From assembly GCA_029237695.1 (NCBI GenBank), contig CM055280.1:37160508-37224507 (forward strand): a stretch of 64,000 nt of DNA, in the 5' to 3' direction. Shown one piece after another: positions 31,549 to 40,005 of the stretch. The translations under genes were made by a program, and so were the position numbers. The DNA comes from Conchocele bisecta (Eukaryota > Mollusca > Bivalvia > Lucinida > Thyasiridae). The notes under the pieces are model-generated. The model was not told the DNA's origin and did no database searches. It worked only from the letters and a program-made list of their open reading frames with translations. Position 1 is the first letter of the stretch. Every line of letters starts with the position of its first letter.

Positions 31549-32198
31549 ATTATAAGCAGTTGGTTGATCAGTCTTTAGCAGAAGCTTGGTGTGCTTAGTT
31601 TCCGAAAGTATCTGTCGAACCTCCAGGCGCTCCTCGCGCGTTGGGATAACGTCGTTCTCTCTAAGACATTCATTGAATGAGTCTCGGTCCTTGCAGTGGA
31701 AGAGGGCGACCCATTTCGTTTGCTCGCGCAGATCCTTTAGGACGGCGTTGTACTTCTGAGTGGAGATCCATACGCTTTGCCTCGCATGGCAGCCAGAAAA
31801 TGCGAGCTCGGAGAGCATGTCCTTCTTTTTGGTCATCGCCGCCTTGGCTGAGCAGTCGTCAATCACGTATAGGGTGGGCTCTCCCTGGAATATTTGATAG
31901 AAGACACGCAGCCAACCCTGTCGCCGGGGTCAATAACGTATACCTCAGGGTCGGTCCATATCCACGGGCGCCGCTGATAAGTCTCGTTGTGCCGCACAGT
32001 GGGACACAGGATCACAATGTGTCGAAAGGCATCGTGGTAGGAGCCTTCGAGTAAGTCGAGGATGAAAACCGTTTTTCCACATCCTGTCTGCCCACATATT
32101 ATGGCAGAGTGGGCATCTCCAATCGTGAATTGGCATTGATATTTAATTAATTCTTTAGAATTATTAAAATTAGTACAAAGCTGAGACGTATCGACCAT
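31537..32198 (-). pseudogene. ATP: FtsK/HerA-type DNA packaging ATPase, one frameshift
   Basis: Two frames complement each other. The first (31863-32198) carries Walker A, ICGQTGCGKTVFILDLLEG (about 32072-32100), and ILCPTVRHNETY. The second (31537-31866) begins with the Walker B-like MIDDCSA and continues SVWISTQKYNAVLKDLREQT and FHCKDRDSFNECLREND. The A32-like packaging ATPases of Polintons and other double-jelly-roll viruses have this layout and about 220 residues. The frame changes near 31905, between the two motifs. The gene overlaps the capsid gene end by 29 bases. It would drive genome translocation into the capsid. Confidence 0.9.
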
Positions 32199-33452
32199 CT
32201 TCGATGTTGAGTTGCGCGTCTGTTATTATATATAAGTACACGTTCAATGTGCCAGCTCCATCCGCCTCTTTGGTTATCTGGATCGTCACACCCTCGCTAG
32301 CGTTCTCAACTTGGCGTCCGCTACCGTGCATTTGGTCGTCGTCGCTGGCTCGCATGTCTAGCCATAGAGCGTACTTGGTAGTCAGAAAATCCGAGAGGGA
32401 GACGTCCGAGAGCTGCTGGTCTTTGGCAACTGCGGCAACCTCCGGGGATCGCTTAGAGCCGGAAGCAAAATGTTTTCTTACTTCGTCCCACTGCTGGTGC
32501 ACGCGAAAACCCGCGCTGTAGAGTTGATTGGGTACTCCCTCGATCGTCACCTCTACCTTCGTGATTTTGGGGTTATAGAATTTGTCAGATTTTCTAGCCC
32601 CGAGCGCGAACCGACCCTCCTCGAACAACATCAGTATACCTTTCATCGAGCGGGCGGGTACGTTGACATTAATATTCCACAATGTGTCGCTTTTGTCTTT
32701 CGTCATCTTGCGGTGGCGAAGAACTCGGTCGTAAAGTATGGCAACGCGCCCGACATACTGGGATCTGATTAATCGCGCGAGTTCGGGCATCGTGACCATG
32801 TCGTACTCCAGCGACACATTGTTGATCGTATACTTCGATGTCATGTCAGTGGCTATGATAACTCGGCCGTAGTCGTTGAACGTTAGTTCGTATTCGAGGC
32901 GCTCTGATAGTAGGGCATGTGACTCTCCAGCAACTCAAAGTCGAGCGGGATGTAGAATCGGTTGCCGTAAGCGGCCGCGACTGCGTTGTCGCTCGCGACG
33001 TTATCTACCTTGTCACCAGCCCCGATTCTAAGTCTGGTTACGTTCTTATTTCGACTGGTGTCAATACCCTGATAGACAGCGTTTTCGCGCTCTTGCGCCG
33101 TCTTCCACAGGTCCTGGTAGCAATGGTAGACGTCGCTGTCATCGATCGACATCACCTCATTACCAGAAATCTTTATCATGGTCTTCTTGACGATGGCGCG
33201 ATCAAGGTTCTGAACGATGGTTCGGTCCGCGTCCGTCGATGTAAGCGAAATTGTGAAAGCGAGGCGAACAGTCCCCGGCATAATGACGTCGCTAGCTCCG
33301 AGGTTGGGGAAGCGGACTAAGAGCTGCTGGTTCTGGTCGATCGTCGATGGGTTGTTCGTAATAACGACACTCTGTCTCACACCTTTTGCCCCGAGGGGCT
33401 CACGCAGTCTGCGATATGGATTGAGTTTGCGACCGTATTGACTCGAAGACAT
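32170..33452 (-). pseudogene. MCP: Major capsid protein (double jelly-roll candidate), one frameshift
   Basis: Two abutting frames form one protein of about 427 residues. The N-terminal part (32883-33452) begins MSSSQYGRKLNPYRRLREPL and contains NNPSTIDQNQQLLVRFPNLG and GNEVMSIDDSDVYHCYQDLW. The C-terminal part (32170-32844) contains VPARSMKGILMLFEEGRFAL and TKVEVTIEGVPNQLYSAGFR and ends INIEDGRY-like. The frame shifts near 32895, after HMPYYQSA. Place (next to the packaging ATPase), size and strand-rich composition fit the Polinton capsid protein. I recognise it as the family member usually called MCP, but the fold should be confirmed by structure prediction. Confidence 0.78.
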
Positions 33453-33504
33453 AATCTATTAAACATGTATGGTTTTGTCTTTAATATAATAATAATTATT
33501 AAAG
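33453..33504. promoter_or_regulatory. Divergent promoter spacer between MCP and the acidic protein
   Basis: Only 52 AT-rich bases (TTAATATAATAATAATTATT core) separate the two start codons of oppositely directed genes. A bidirectional late promoter is inferred. No copy of the CAATTGAACA motif is present here, unlike the left module. Confidence 0.5.
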
Positions 33505-34074
33505 ATGGCTGGTCTCGATATTGGCATGGACGAATTCGATCGCACTACGGGCGACCGAGACGATTACCTCGATGATGATGACTTCGAGAATATGCTCGAT
33601 GACGATGACTTCGAAGAAACGACCTTCATAGAGACCCCACCCGAGAAGTATCCGTTTCCCGGGTGGGTACCCGATAATACACGTTTGTTTGATACAGACA
33701 CACCTTTACATACGTTGGAGGCCCCACCCGAAATTCCGGCATGGGCGGGCGGTGCTGATATTCCTGCTGGGATCTCCAAGGGTGAGCTGGCTCCTCTCAG
33801 GGAAACGGATTCTCTGGTGAAACGGTGGGAGAGTATAGTGTCTAAACACGGCATCAAGGCCACGTTGGAGTTCCGCAGCACTAAAAGAGGAGACCTGTGG
33901 GTTAAATGGAACAAGACCTGGGAGATGCTGACGTACAAGAACGACCCGACCAAGTTCCTCAATCCCTCTTCAGTGAGCCGATATGGAGCAGACCTCGCTC
34001 GAGCCCTCGGAGTGATCGATGAGCGAGGTCTCGGAGTGATCGATGATCGGTCGCAGGTGCCTAAAAAATGGTAA
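33505..34074 (+). CDS. Acidic N-terminal protein, Polinton-associated
   Basis: The 189-residue intact frame has an Asp/Glu-rich start (DDYLDDDDFENMLDDDDFEE, residues about 19-38) and a Pro-rich middle (residues about 45-85). The compact C-terminal region contains KATLEFRSTKRGDLWVKWNK and KFLNPSSVSRYGADLARALG. A short duplication (GVIDERGLGVIDDR) lies near the end. The stop overlaps the start of the next gene (AAATGGTAA, shared ATG at 34068), so the two are translationally adjacent. The function is unknown. The acidic tail could mimic DNA or bind basic capsid surfaces, which is speculation. Confidence 0.65.
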   Translation: MAGLDIGMDEFDRTTGDRDDYLDDDDFENMLDDDDFEETTFIETPPEKYPFPGWVPDNTRLFDTDTPLHTLEAPPEIPAWAGGADIPAGISKGELAPLRETDSLVKRWESIVSKHGIKATLEFRSTKRGDLWVKWNKTWEMLTYKNDPTKFLNPSSVSRYGADLARALGVIDERGLGVIDDRSQVPKKW

Positions 34075-34943
34075 AAACCATACAGGCTACCGACGAAACG
34101 CTGGCGAAGACGGCCGCCGCTATAGAAACGAGCGATATCAGCGAGGTCCCTCGTATAGTTACCGACGCTATTAACACAGTGGAAACCACGGTCAACGAAA
34201 TAAACGGCACGAAGTATGACCCACCGTTACCTCTTCGCGAACTCCTGGGACTCGATAAGGCTCTGCAAACAACCCGGGGCGAACTGGTCAATAACCTCTC
34301 CAAACTCTCAGCGCTGGATGACCATATCGCGCTAGAAGAAAGAAAACTTGGGGAGGCCAGTGGCGATAGAGAATCTACCGAGCGGATCAACAAACTCCTG
34401 CGGTCGTTGCGGGATGAAATAGAAGCTCGCTTGGAGGCTGCCTCGACTAACCGTGAGACACTCTCTGGACAATTAAGTCGGAGCCACGAAACAATCTCGA
34501 GGGTCCTGCACGAGGACACGACACTCGGTGAGAGTCTTCGCACTCTGTTCAGAGAGAAGGGCTTCACAATAGTAACCATCCTCACAGCTTTCACCATGAT
34601 TATATCGACCCTAATTATATCTATATCGTCTCTAGTTCTATCTATCACGGGTGGTGCGGCACCAGCACCCGCGCCAGCACCAGCGCCAGCACCAGCTCCA
34701 TCCGGTGGAGCCAAAGAATGGATAAAAAAACAACTAAAAGCCCTCGCCAGTCTCCTTGCTAAATTAGCCGGAAAGGTGGCTGCCGCGCTGTCTGGTTTGA
34801 TAGGAGGTCTCCTCTCCTTCTTTTTATCTATATTATCAAAAACGGTCGGATGGCTCGCCAATAATGCTTGGGCTTTAATCGTGGCGATCCCCGGTCTCCT
34901 ACTTTTAGCCTTCCGAGAGTTCCTAAAACCAAAGCGCGAGTAG
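34068..34943 (+). CDS. Coiled-coil membrane protein with Ala-Pro linker
   Basis: The 291 residues show an N-terminal helical/coiled-coil region (residues about 60-160, LRSLRDEIEARLEAASTNRE). A long hydrophobic segment follows (FTIVTILTAFTMIISTLIIS, about 167-186), then an (AP)n linker (about 198-210). An amphipathic Lys/Leu/Ala stretch (WIKKQLKALASLLAKLAGKV) and a second hydrophobic region (WALIVAIPGLLLLAF) complete it. The frame is intact. The design suggests a membrane-active or membrane-anchored virion protein. The 3' end overlaps the convergent gene by 21 bases. I recall this protein type in many Polintons, without known function. Confidence 0.7.
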   Translation: MVKTIQATDETLAKTAAAIETSDISEVPRIVTDAINTVETTVNEINGTKYDPPLPLRELLGLDKALQTTRGELVNNLSKLSALDDHIALEERKLGEASGDRESTERINKLLRSLRDEIEARLEAASTNRETLSGQLSRSHETISRVLHEDTTLGESLRTLFREKGFTIVTILTAFTMIISTLIISISSLVLSITGGAAPAPAPAPAPAPAPSGGAKEWIKKQLKALASLLAKLAGKVAAALSGLIGGLLSFFLSILSKTVGWLANNAWALIVAIPGLLLLAFREFLKPKRE

Positions 34944-35671
34944 TCCGACCACCACGAGGGCAACGACGAGCCCTAATTTCTCCTCCTCGTGGGTTGTGAC
35001 ACTATTTTCCCCTGTTCCAATCCAATCGCGATTGGAAGAATTGGGGGAACTTGCTGGTCCTATTGCAGAGGGTGAAACAGGAGCGGAACTCGGTGGAACA
35101 CTGGGTTCAAATGAACTTGATGGGGGGCCCAATTCGTGAATTGGGGGTGGTGGGGTGGGTGCTTGTGGTTTTATGAAATCTTTTTCAAATTTATTTGAAT
35201 TTCCACTGTTGAACCCGACCGTCTTGGGGGGGGGGGGTGGGGGGGGAGTTTGATGATACCAGTGTTCACGTTCCCGTTGCGGCCGATTTTTTGATTGGCG
35301 GTGGCGACTACGATCTGATTATTGTAACCGTCAACCGGGTCGTCTCGTAGTATCATATTACTCGGCGCCATATAAAGACCTATTCCAAATGCGTAGTCTA
35401 CCGGGGTGCGGGCAGTCTGCAAAACGTCTTGATAATTCTGGATCGCCTTCTGGAGGTCCACCTTAGCTGAGATGGCGTCCTCGACAAGTGCCAAGAACTG
35501 TTTTTGTGCGTCAAAGGCAGTTCCCATGCCCAGTATAGCACTGCGCGTTTGCTTCTGTGAGGCGAGGATTGCCCATACGTATACGCGAATGGATTCGTTG
35601 AGGCGAATAACCCCACCCTGCGTAAATCCAATGCTTTCATCTAACATAAAGGTGGTCCACGCATTTCGCAT
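34923..35671 (-). pseudogene. Membrane-anchored protein with Pro/Ser linker, frameshift in poly-G
   Basis: The upstream frame (35171-35671) encodes 166 residues with an alpha-helical body (FDAQKQFLALVEDAISAKVD) and a PPPPP stretch. After a G-run at about 35225-35245 the neighbouring frame stays open to 34923. It encodes a Pro/Ser-rich linker and a C-terminal membrane anchor, LGLVVALVVVGLLALWF. Together they form one gene of about 249 codons broken at the homopolymer. The linker includes the palindrome CCAATCGCGATTGG (35022). The function is unknown; a surface or vertex-associated membrane protein is inferred. Confidence 0.62.
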
Positions 35672-36450
35672 CTATGGAGTATCACCCAGGTCTAGGTATT
35701 CCACGTGGGCTACTTTAGTAGGTAGCCAATGACAATAACCGTCTTTACACGCAAGCCCACCAAGCACTTCATCACCGAACGTCATCTTATTCAACTTATA
35801 ATTATATTTAGTCCATGTTGCCATTTTTCTAACTGGTGGTGGGGTAGCTCCGCGAGCACTCCACAACCCTGAGCAATATGCGGGGACTTTATCCAGATGC
35901 TCACCACTAACTAAGCCTTTAAGGTGAACTAACCCTAAACTGTTGGTTGGGGTGTATACTTTCTGTCTCCAGTCCGCGTCTTTTGGTACCCCAAATTCGT
36001 TACACAATCTTTCGAACGCCTTACGGTCGTATGTGCTGGAAATGGGATCCCAGCCATCGTCTTGAGGTAGTGGAATACGTAGTTCTTTGAGAATCCTCCT
36101 AATTGTGTAATACACGTGAAAGTTGTAGACACTTCGGGGCACGACATTTTTGGATGTCAAATGGTCTGATGCGAAACTCCGCATCCGGCCGTTGCGCACC
36201 ATACAGCGAAATTTAGCTGGTTCTGCCAGAAGTTCATATGGGAAAAATCCCATCTTAGTATTACATCTTGACAAGTAGTCTTTGGAACTACATATTTCTC
36301 AAACGTGTTAGGAAAATTGGTGGTAAAGCCACTTTTCGGTCTAACTGTTACAGTTGGGTGTACAAGGTGGTTAACAACGTCTTTTTGCGTGTATTTACCT
36401 CCGACCGCGTACTTTGCATTAGAGTTAAAGCTAAATGCTTGGGTATCCAT
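35672..36450 (-). pseudogene. Conserved Polinton protein, 259 codons, one frameshift
   Basis: Two frames join near 36265. The first (36157-36450) begins MDTQAFSFNSNAKYAVGGKY. The second (35672-36274) continues MGFFPYELLAEPAKFRCMVR, VYNFHVYYTIRRILKELRIP and DRKAFERLCNEFGV. The stop codon is immediately followed by the start of the next minus-strand gene, so the pair is likely one transcript. No catalytic motif was found; in particular there is no His-Asp-Gln-Cys pattern of an adenain protease. It could be a minor capsid or scaffold protein, by position only. Confidence 0.6.
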
Positions 36451-36492
36451 TGAAATATATTATTATTTTTGCTACTATCACTAATGTTCAAA
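36451..36492. promoter_or_regulatory. Short divergent promoter spacer
   Basis: Forty-two AT-rich bases (ATATATTATTATTTTTGC) separate the minus gene starting at 36450 from the ATG at 36493. A shared bidirectional promoter is inferred, as at 33453. Confidence 0.4.
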
Positions 36493-37149
36493 ATGGGAGT
36501 TGTGAACTTCAAAAGTCAATCGACAACTGCTGCGGAAAACGCAGGGTAGGCCTCAGATCAATCACCTTCACGGTTGGGTGGAAAAACGTGGGGAGGGCGA
36601 AGGGTTCGGATACGTGAAGGCCCCCCGCCAAGTAGGTGTAAAGCTGCCCCCGGCCTTTGGAGTTCGAGATCCCTCCAAGCTTTTGTTGCGTCGGAGCTTA
36701 CTGGTAGAGCCAGCCTCACAATCTCGAAGGCTACCGGACTCGCGACCTTTACCGTCGAACCCACCAACCAGGTAACGATCACCCAGGATTTGGCTGTGCG
36801 GCTCGGTTTTACAAAAACATACTCCGACAATAGGGGTTGGTTTAACCCGGGCGAGCACGTCGGTGACATACCAGTAAACTTCGTCTTCACGAAAACTCTC
36901 AGGGTGCACCTGGATCAATTGAACACATCGTACAACACGTTAGACGGAGCTCCCAGTACATTACTAAAAACTGTGCACGCCAGCGACTGTTTCTATGGTG
37001 AGACCCTGACCTTAGACTTCCCAACCCCCGAGATGAAAGTTTTGGAATCGGGACACATCCACGAGTTGAAGATTTATATTCTAGATGATAAAGCGCGAGA
37101 GATGAATAACTATTACTCGATTTCGAGCGTTCTCGAAATAACCGATTAA
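36493..37149 (+). pseudogene. mCP: Candidate minor capsid (penton-like) protein, three frame changes
   Basis: An ATG at 36493 (MGVVNFKSQSTTAAENAG) runs into TAG at 36547. Protein-like sequence continues in a second frame (RSITFTVGWKN), then a third (GYVKAPRQVGVKLPPAFGVR), then returns to the first (LTGRASLTISKATG to VLEITD, open to 37149). The breaks lie near 36547, 36600 and 36695, all in G/C-rich runs. The C-terminal 145 residues are beta-strand-rich (FTKTLRVHLDQLNTSYNTLD, HIHELKIYILDD), consistent with a single jelly-roll. The role is inferred; the 35672-36450 protein is an alternative candidate. Confidence 0.55.
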
Positions 37150-37173
37150 ACATAATATATATACATATTAATC

Positions 37174-37716
37174 ATGAGCATATACGGTCCAGGTAGTTCC
37201 AACTTACAACGGGACGTTCCCGTCGCGGCCGCAGCATACGATGAAGCCGCAATGAGAAGACTGGAGAGGGGCGTATCACAGTCCCACACAGTTTTAACTA
37301 GGGCGGTTGCACAAATGGAAAAATTGCAAGCTAGCAAACACGTCATAACAGTTTGTGCCGAGGAGCGGGGTTCACTAAGCGAGGGGGGCTACGAATATTC
37401 ATTCGGTGCCAACGCGAGCAACAGATACGGGGGATACACCATGGCAGTGTCTGGGACGATTTTTCGAATGGCGGTCTGCTCGGTCGACTTTCGCGGACAC
37501 GCCACTGCTGAAGTCCGAGTGAATGTCGTCCTGAATGGTGTAGAACATAATATTGGCATCACCAAGCACGTGGGGCAGAGGTCAGGGTTTACTATATTCG
37601 ATGATGACACTACAATTAAAGTTTCGGCAGGTAGTGTTATTAACTTTGTTATAAAAATTGCTGACAAAGCAGCTTCCTCCACTATTGTTACACTGTTAAT
37701 ACAACTTGATTTATGA
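37174..37716 (+). CDS. Fibre/spike-like beta-rich protein
   Basis: The 180-residue intact protein has a short N-terminal tail (MSIYGPGSSNLQRDVPV) and a helix with coiled-coil character (residues about 25-55, MRRLERGVSQSHTVLTRAVA). A globular beta-strand-rich C-terminal domain follows (YGGYTMAVSGTIFRMAVCSV ... TIVTLLIQLDL). Tail, stalk and knob order resembles trimeric viral attachment fibres. This is inference from architecture and not a detected homology. The gene follows the candidate minor capsid gene by 24 bases and overlaps the next gene by four (ATGA). Confidence 0.6.
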   Translation: MSIYGPGSSNLQRDVPVAAAAYDEAAMRRLERGVSQSHTVLTRAVAQMEKLQASKHVITVCAEERGSLSEGGYEYSFGANASNRYGGYTMAVSGTIFRMAVCSVDFRGHATAEVRVNVVLNGVEHNIGITKHVGQRSGFTIFDDDTTIKVSAGSVINFVIKIADKAASSTIVTLLIQLDL

Positions 37717-38405
37717 TGAATGACGAGAAACTATATCCACACTTACCTTCGGGGACGGCCGACCCGGCATCCTTTAGGATGACCAGAATCGTCGAGATAC
37801 AACATATTCTACAACACGAGGGAGAGATGCGGACGGGTTATGCGAAGAAATATAGGCGGTCAGTCAATATATTAGAGGTGGTGAGCACCACGTTAGCCTC
37901 AGCTTCCGTTATAAGCGGGGTGGGTAGTGTGTCTTTATTGTCAACAGTTGTCACTGCACCGGTCGCGGCGACCTTGAGTGCTGTAGCGGCGGGGGCGGGA
38001 CTGTTTTGCATGACGACCAGACTCGTGGGCCGAAAACTAGAGGCCAAGAGTCGAAAGCACGATCGAATAGCGGTTCTCGCGAGATCTAAGAAAAACAGTA
38101 TCGACGTTATCGTGTCGAAAGCGATAGCCGACAACGATATATCAGATAGCGAGTTCAAGATGGTCGTCGAGGAGATGTCAAGGTATCAGGAGTTAAAGGG
38201 TACGATCCGGTCGAAGGCTCGACCACAAATTCTCGCGGACGAAAACGTAAAAAAACTCGTTATTGGAGGGGAGGGCCGACGAGAGAAAAAATCTCCTCGC
38301 CCGTCTCGGGACGTGATATGCTTATTCGCGTGTCTACAGCGACATCAGGATATTCCTCCACCTTACAGCCCAGCTGTTCCGACGGCCACTCCATACGGAA
38401 CATAA
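37713..38405 (+). CDS. Membrane protein with C-terminal PPPY motif, Polinton-associated
   Basis: The 230 residues contain a central pair of hydrophobic stretches (VVSTTLASASVISGVGSVSL and TVVTAPVAATLSAVAAGAGL, residues about 55-100). A basic helical region follows (RKLEAKSRKHDRIAVLARSK), then an acidic segment (DNDISDSEFKMVVEEM) and a tail containing IPPPYSPAVP. PPxY is a known late-domain motif that recruits NEDD4-type ligases in enveloped and some non-enveloped viruses; use here is inferred. The final about 35 residues after residue 190 may partly be frame-shifted relative to relatives. The start overlaps the upstream stop. Confidence 0.65.
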   Translation: MMNDEKLYPHLPSGTADPASFRMTRIVEIQHILQHEGEMRTGYAKKYRRSVNILEVVSTTLASASVISGVGSVSLLSTVVTAPVAATLSAVAAGAGLFCMTTRLVGRKLEAKSRKHDRIAVLARSKKNSIDVIVSKAIADNDISDSEFKMVVEEMSRYQELKGTIRSKARPQILADENVKKLVIGGEGRREKKSPRPSRDVICLFACLQRHQDIPPPYSPAVPTATPYGT

Positions 38406-38986
38406 AATCCGTCCCCGTTACGACACCCACTGACCATCATACATTTCTATAATCGTGTCTCCGTAACACAACCACAGCTGTATTGTGAAACGTAAACCTG
38501 AATATATATAAACACTACCTAGTGTTGTGCAATATTGAGGTTATGTGTAAACTATAACATATACACACTTTTATTAAAATCGGCGCTAACCACATGCGGT
38601 ATATGGTTATACGATTATATAAATGTATGGTGGTTAGTGGGTATCGTAACGTGGCACTAAATTTTATTTTTTTATTTGAAATATTCATATATTAATTAAT
38701 TAATTAATAATAGGGGGTGTTCATCTTTAAATTATTAATAATTTTTACAAAATTAATTATAAAATTAATAAAATAAAATAACGAACCATCCCATGTTTTC
38801 TTTCACCAATAGATATTAATAAATAATTATAATTTGCACACCATTTGTATATTGTATAGGAAAGTGATGAGTATATATACGTTTGTAAGCCTTACAACAA
38901 TTGGTCTCATCTCGTGCATGCCATGTTGTTGATCCGGTATGACGTCCGTCTCGTCTGTTTAATGGTAGCAGTCTCTAAATGTGTGT
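38406..38986. other. AT-rich non-coding right flank of the Polinton
   Basis: No open gene is present. ATTAATTAATTAATTAATAAT and similar tracts lie near 38690-38770. It may hold the 3' untranslated region of the last plus-strand gene. Confidence 0.5.
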
Positions 38987-39194
38987 GTGAATTGGTGATG
39001 TAATTGTATAGCTCAAAGGTGCCGGCCTAAAATATTTCTGCCTAAGAGCTTGCAATTACATCACCAAATCACAAAATAGGCTCGCCTTATTTCTTTCGTT
39101 TCTCTGAATTGAGGAATTGGCGTGGGCTTAAGAAAGGTCCCAACACCCCAGTGGCTGGGTGCCGGCTAAGAAATCTGCCCAGTCGCTGGGGGTG
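38987..39194. ncRNA. Two successive stem-loops with a shared loop sequence (putative structured RNA)
   Basis: Hairpin 1 (38987-39072) pairs GTGAATTGGTGATGTAATTG with CAATTACATCACCAAATCAC, plus an inner GCTC/GAGC. Hairpin 2 (39144-39194) pairs CACCCCAGTGGCTGGG with CCCAGTCGCTGGGGGTG. The loops share GGTGCCGGC(C)TAA and a TCTGCC block, although the stems are unrelated. The conserved loop on different stems suggests a structural element, either RNA or a DNA site. No promoter boxes typical of RNA polymerase III were clearly seen. Function is unknown. Confidence 0.45.
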
Positions 39195-39242
39195 TGTGCA
39201 CGAGTGGAGGCTTTTGCTATTTTTTGGTTGGGGGTGGGCTAT

Positions 39243-39637
39243 TTCGGAAATAAATAATTAATTTGGCCTTTCTATTTCTGACGTTATCATATTTTCTGTA
39301 TATAACCTATGAGATTTATCTGTTCAATTGGAAAATACATCATGTTTTTACTACTTTTCGAAATTCAGTCCAATTGAACAAACATTTCTTCTTTTTTTTT
39401 CTTTTTCGAAATGCAGTCCAATTTGTTATAATATTTTTTTGTTATAACCTATTAGATTTATATGTTCAATTGGAAAAAACATGATGTATTATGACACCAA
39501 TTGTCACGTTTTTGTGTTGGTGACCAGTTTGTGCTAGTGGACGAAAACGGTGTTTTTCGGGGGTGGTGGGGGTAGTATATGGGGAGTCAAAATGATACTA
39601 CCGTAGGTGGTATCATTTTGACTCCCCATATACTACT
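39243..39637 (-). repeat. Right terminal inverted repeat of element 1
   Basis: It is the inverse of 22761-23160. The outer hairpin (GTAGTATATGGGGAGTC with GACTCCCCATATACTAC) is present at 39573-39636. The short sequence after the inverse of ATGATAACG reads like the polymerase leader at 24135, including GAAATAGAAA, closer to it than the left copy does. The element ends ACTACT, followed by CAAAGG. Confidence 0.93.
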
Positions 39638-39816
39638 CAAAGGACTGGCATATCTTTTATACCAATCTGATACAATCAGGCAGTTTTCATAATCAATTAA
39701 TGACAGCTGAAATGGTTGACAAATAATGATGTGAAATATGTATATTACTACCATAATAGCTGCACTCCGAGGTCACGTGGGTTTCCTGCCAGATATATGA
39801 GACACGCCCTGTGATT

Positions 39817-40005
39817 TTGTACCTTCGGACATCTGCGTAATTTCATTAAATACATTTACACAATTATTTTTCATAAATAAAGTCAAAAGTTGACAAAATT
39901 TACATGCGGAATATAAATTTTGTCAACTTTTGACGCCATTTACGGAAAATATTGTACATTTTGTAAACGTATTTCACGTAATAACGCAGTTGTGCGAAGG
40001 TACAA
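39817..40005. mobile_element. Fold-back MITE next to the Polinton
   Basis: TTGTACCTTCGGACATCTGCG on the left faces CGCAGTTGTGCGAAGGTACAA on the right. The centre pairs GTCAAAAGTTGACAAAATTTA with its inverse around CATGCGGAATA. It is about 189 bp and non-coding. Confidence 0.8.

Larger units (their letters stand above)
22761..39637. mobile_element. Polinton/Maverick (adintovirus-like) element 1, 16.9 kb
   Basis: The element is bounded by terminal inverted repeats of about 400 bp that start AGTAGTATAT. It carries the hallmark Polinton set: protein-primed family B DNA polymerase, retroviral-type integrase, FtsK/HerA-type packaging ATPase and a capsid protein. Polintons are 15-20 kb eukaryotic DNA transposons/endogenous viruses with such gene sets. 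The flanks are CAGAG (22756-22760) and CAAAG (39638-39642), a possible decayed 5-bp target duplication. The left module is AT-rich and the right module richer in GC. Most core genes have stops or frameshifts, so the copy is probably inactive. Confidence 0.93.

Noticed and set aside
34061..34963. 300-residue minus-strand open frame opposite the coiled-coil membrane gene
   Set aside because: It is Ser/Arg/Ala-rich antisense to a well-supported gene; the plus-strand product has coherent domains.
35672..36450. Adenain-like cysteine protease
   Set aside because: The order of His, Asp/Asn, Gln and Cys residues expected of the family is not present; left as unrecognised.
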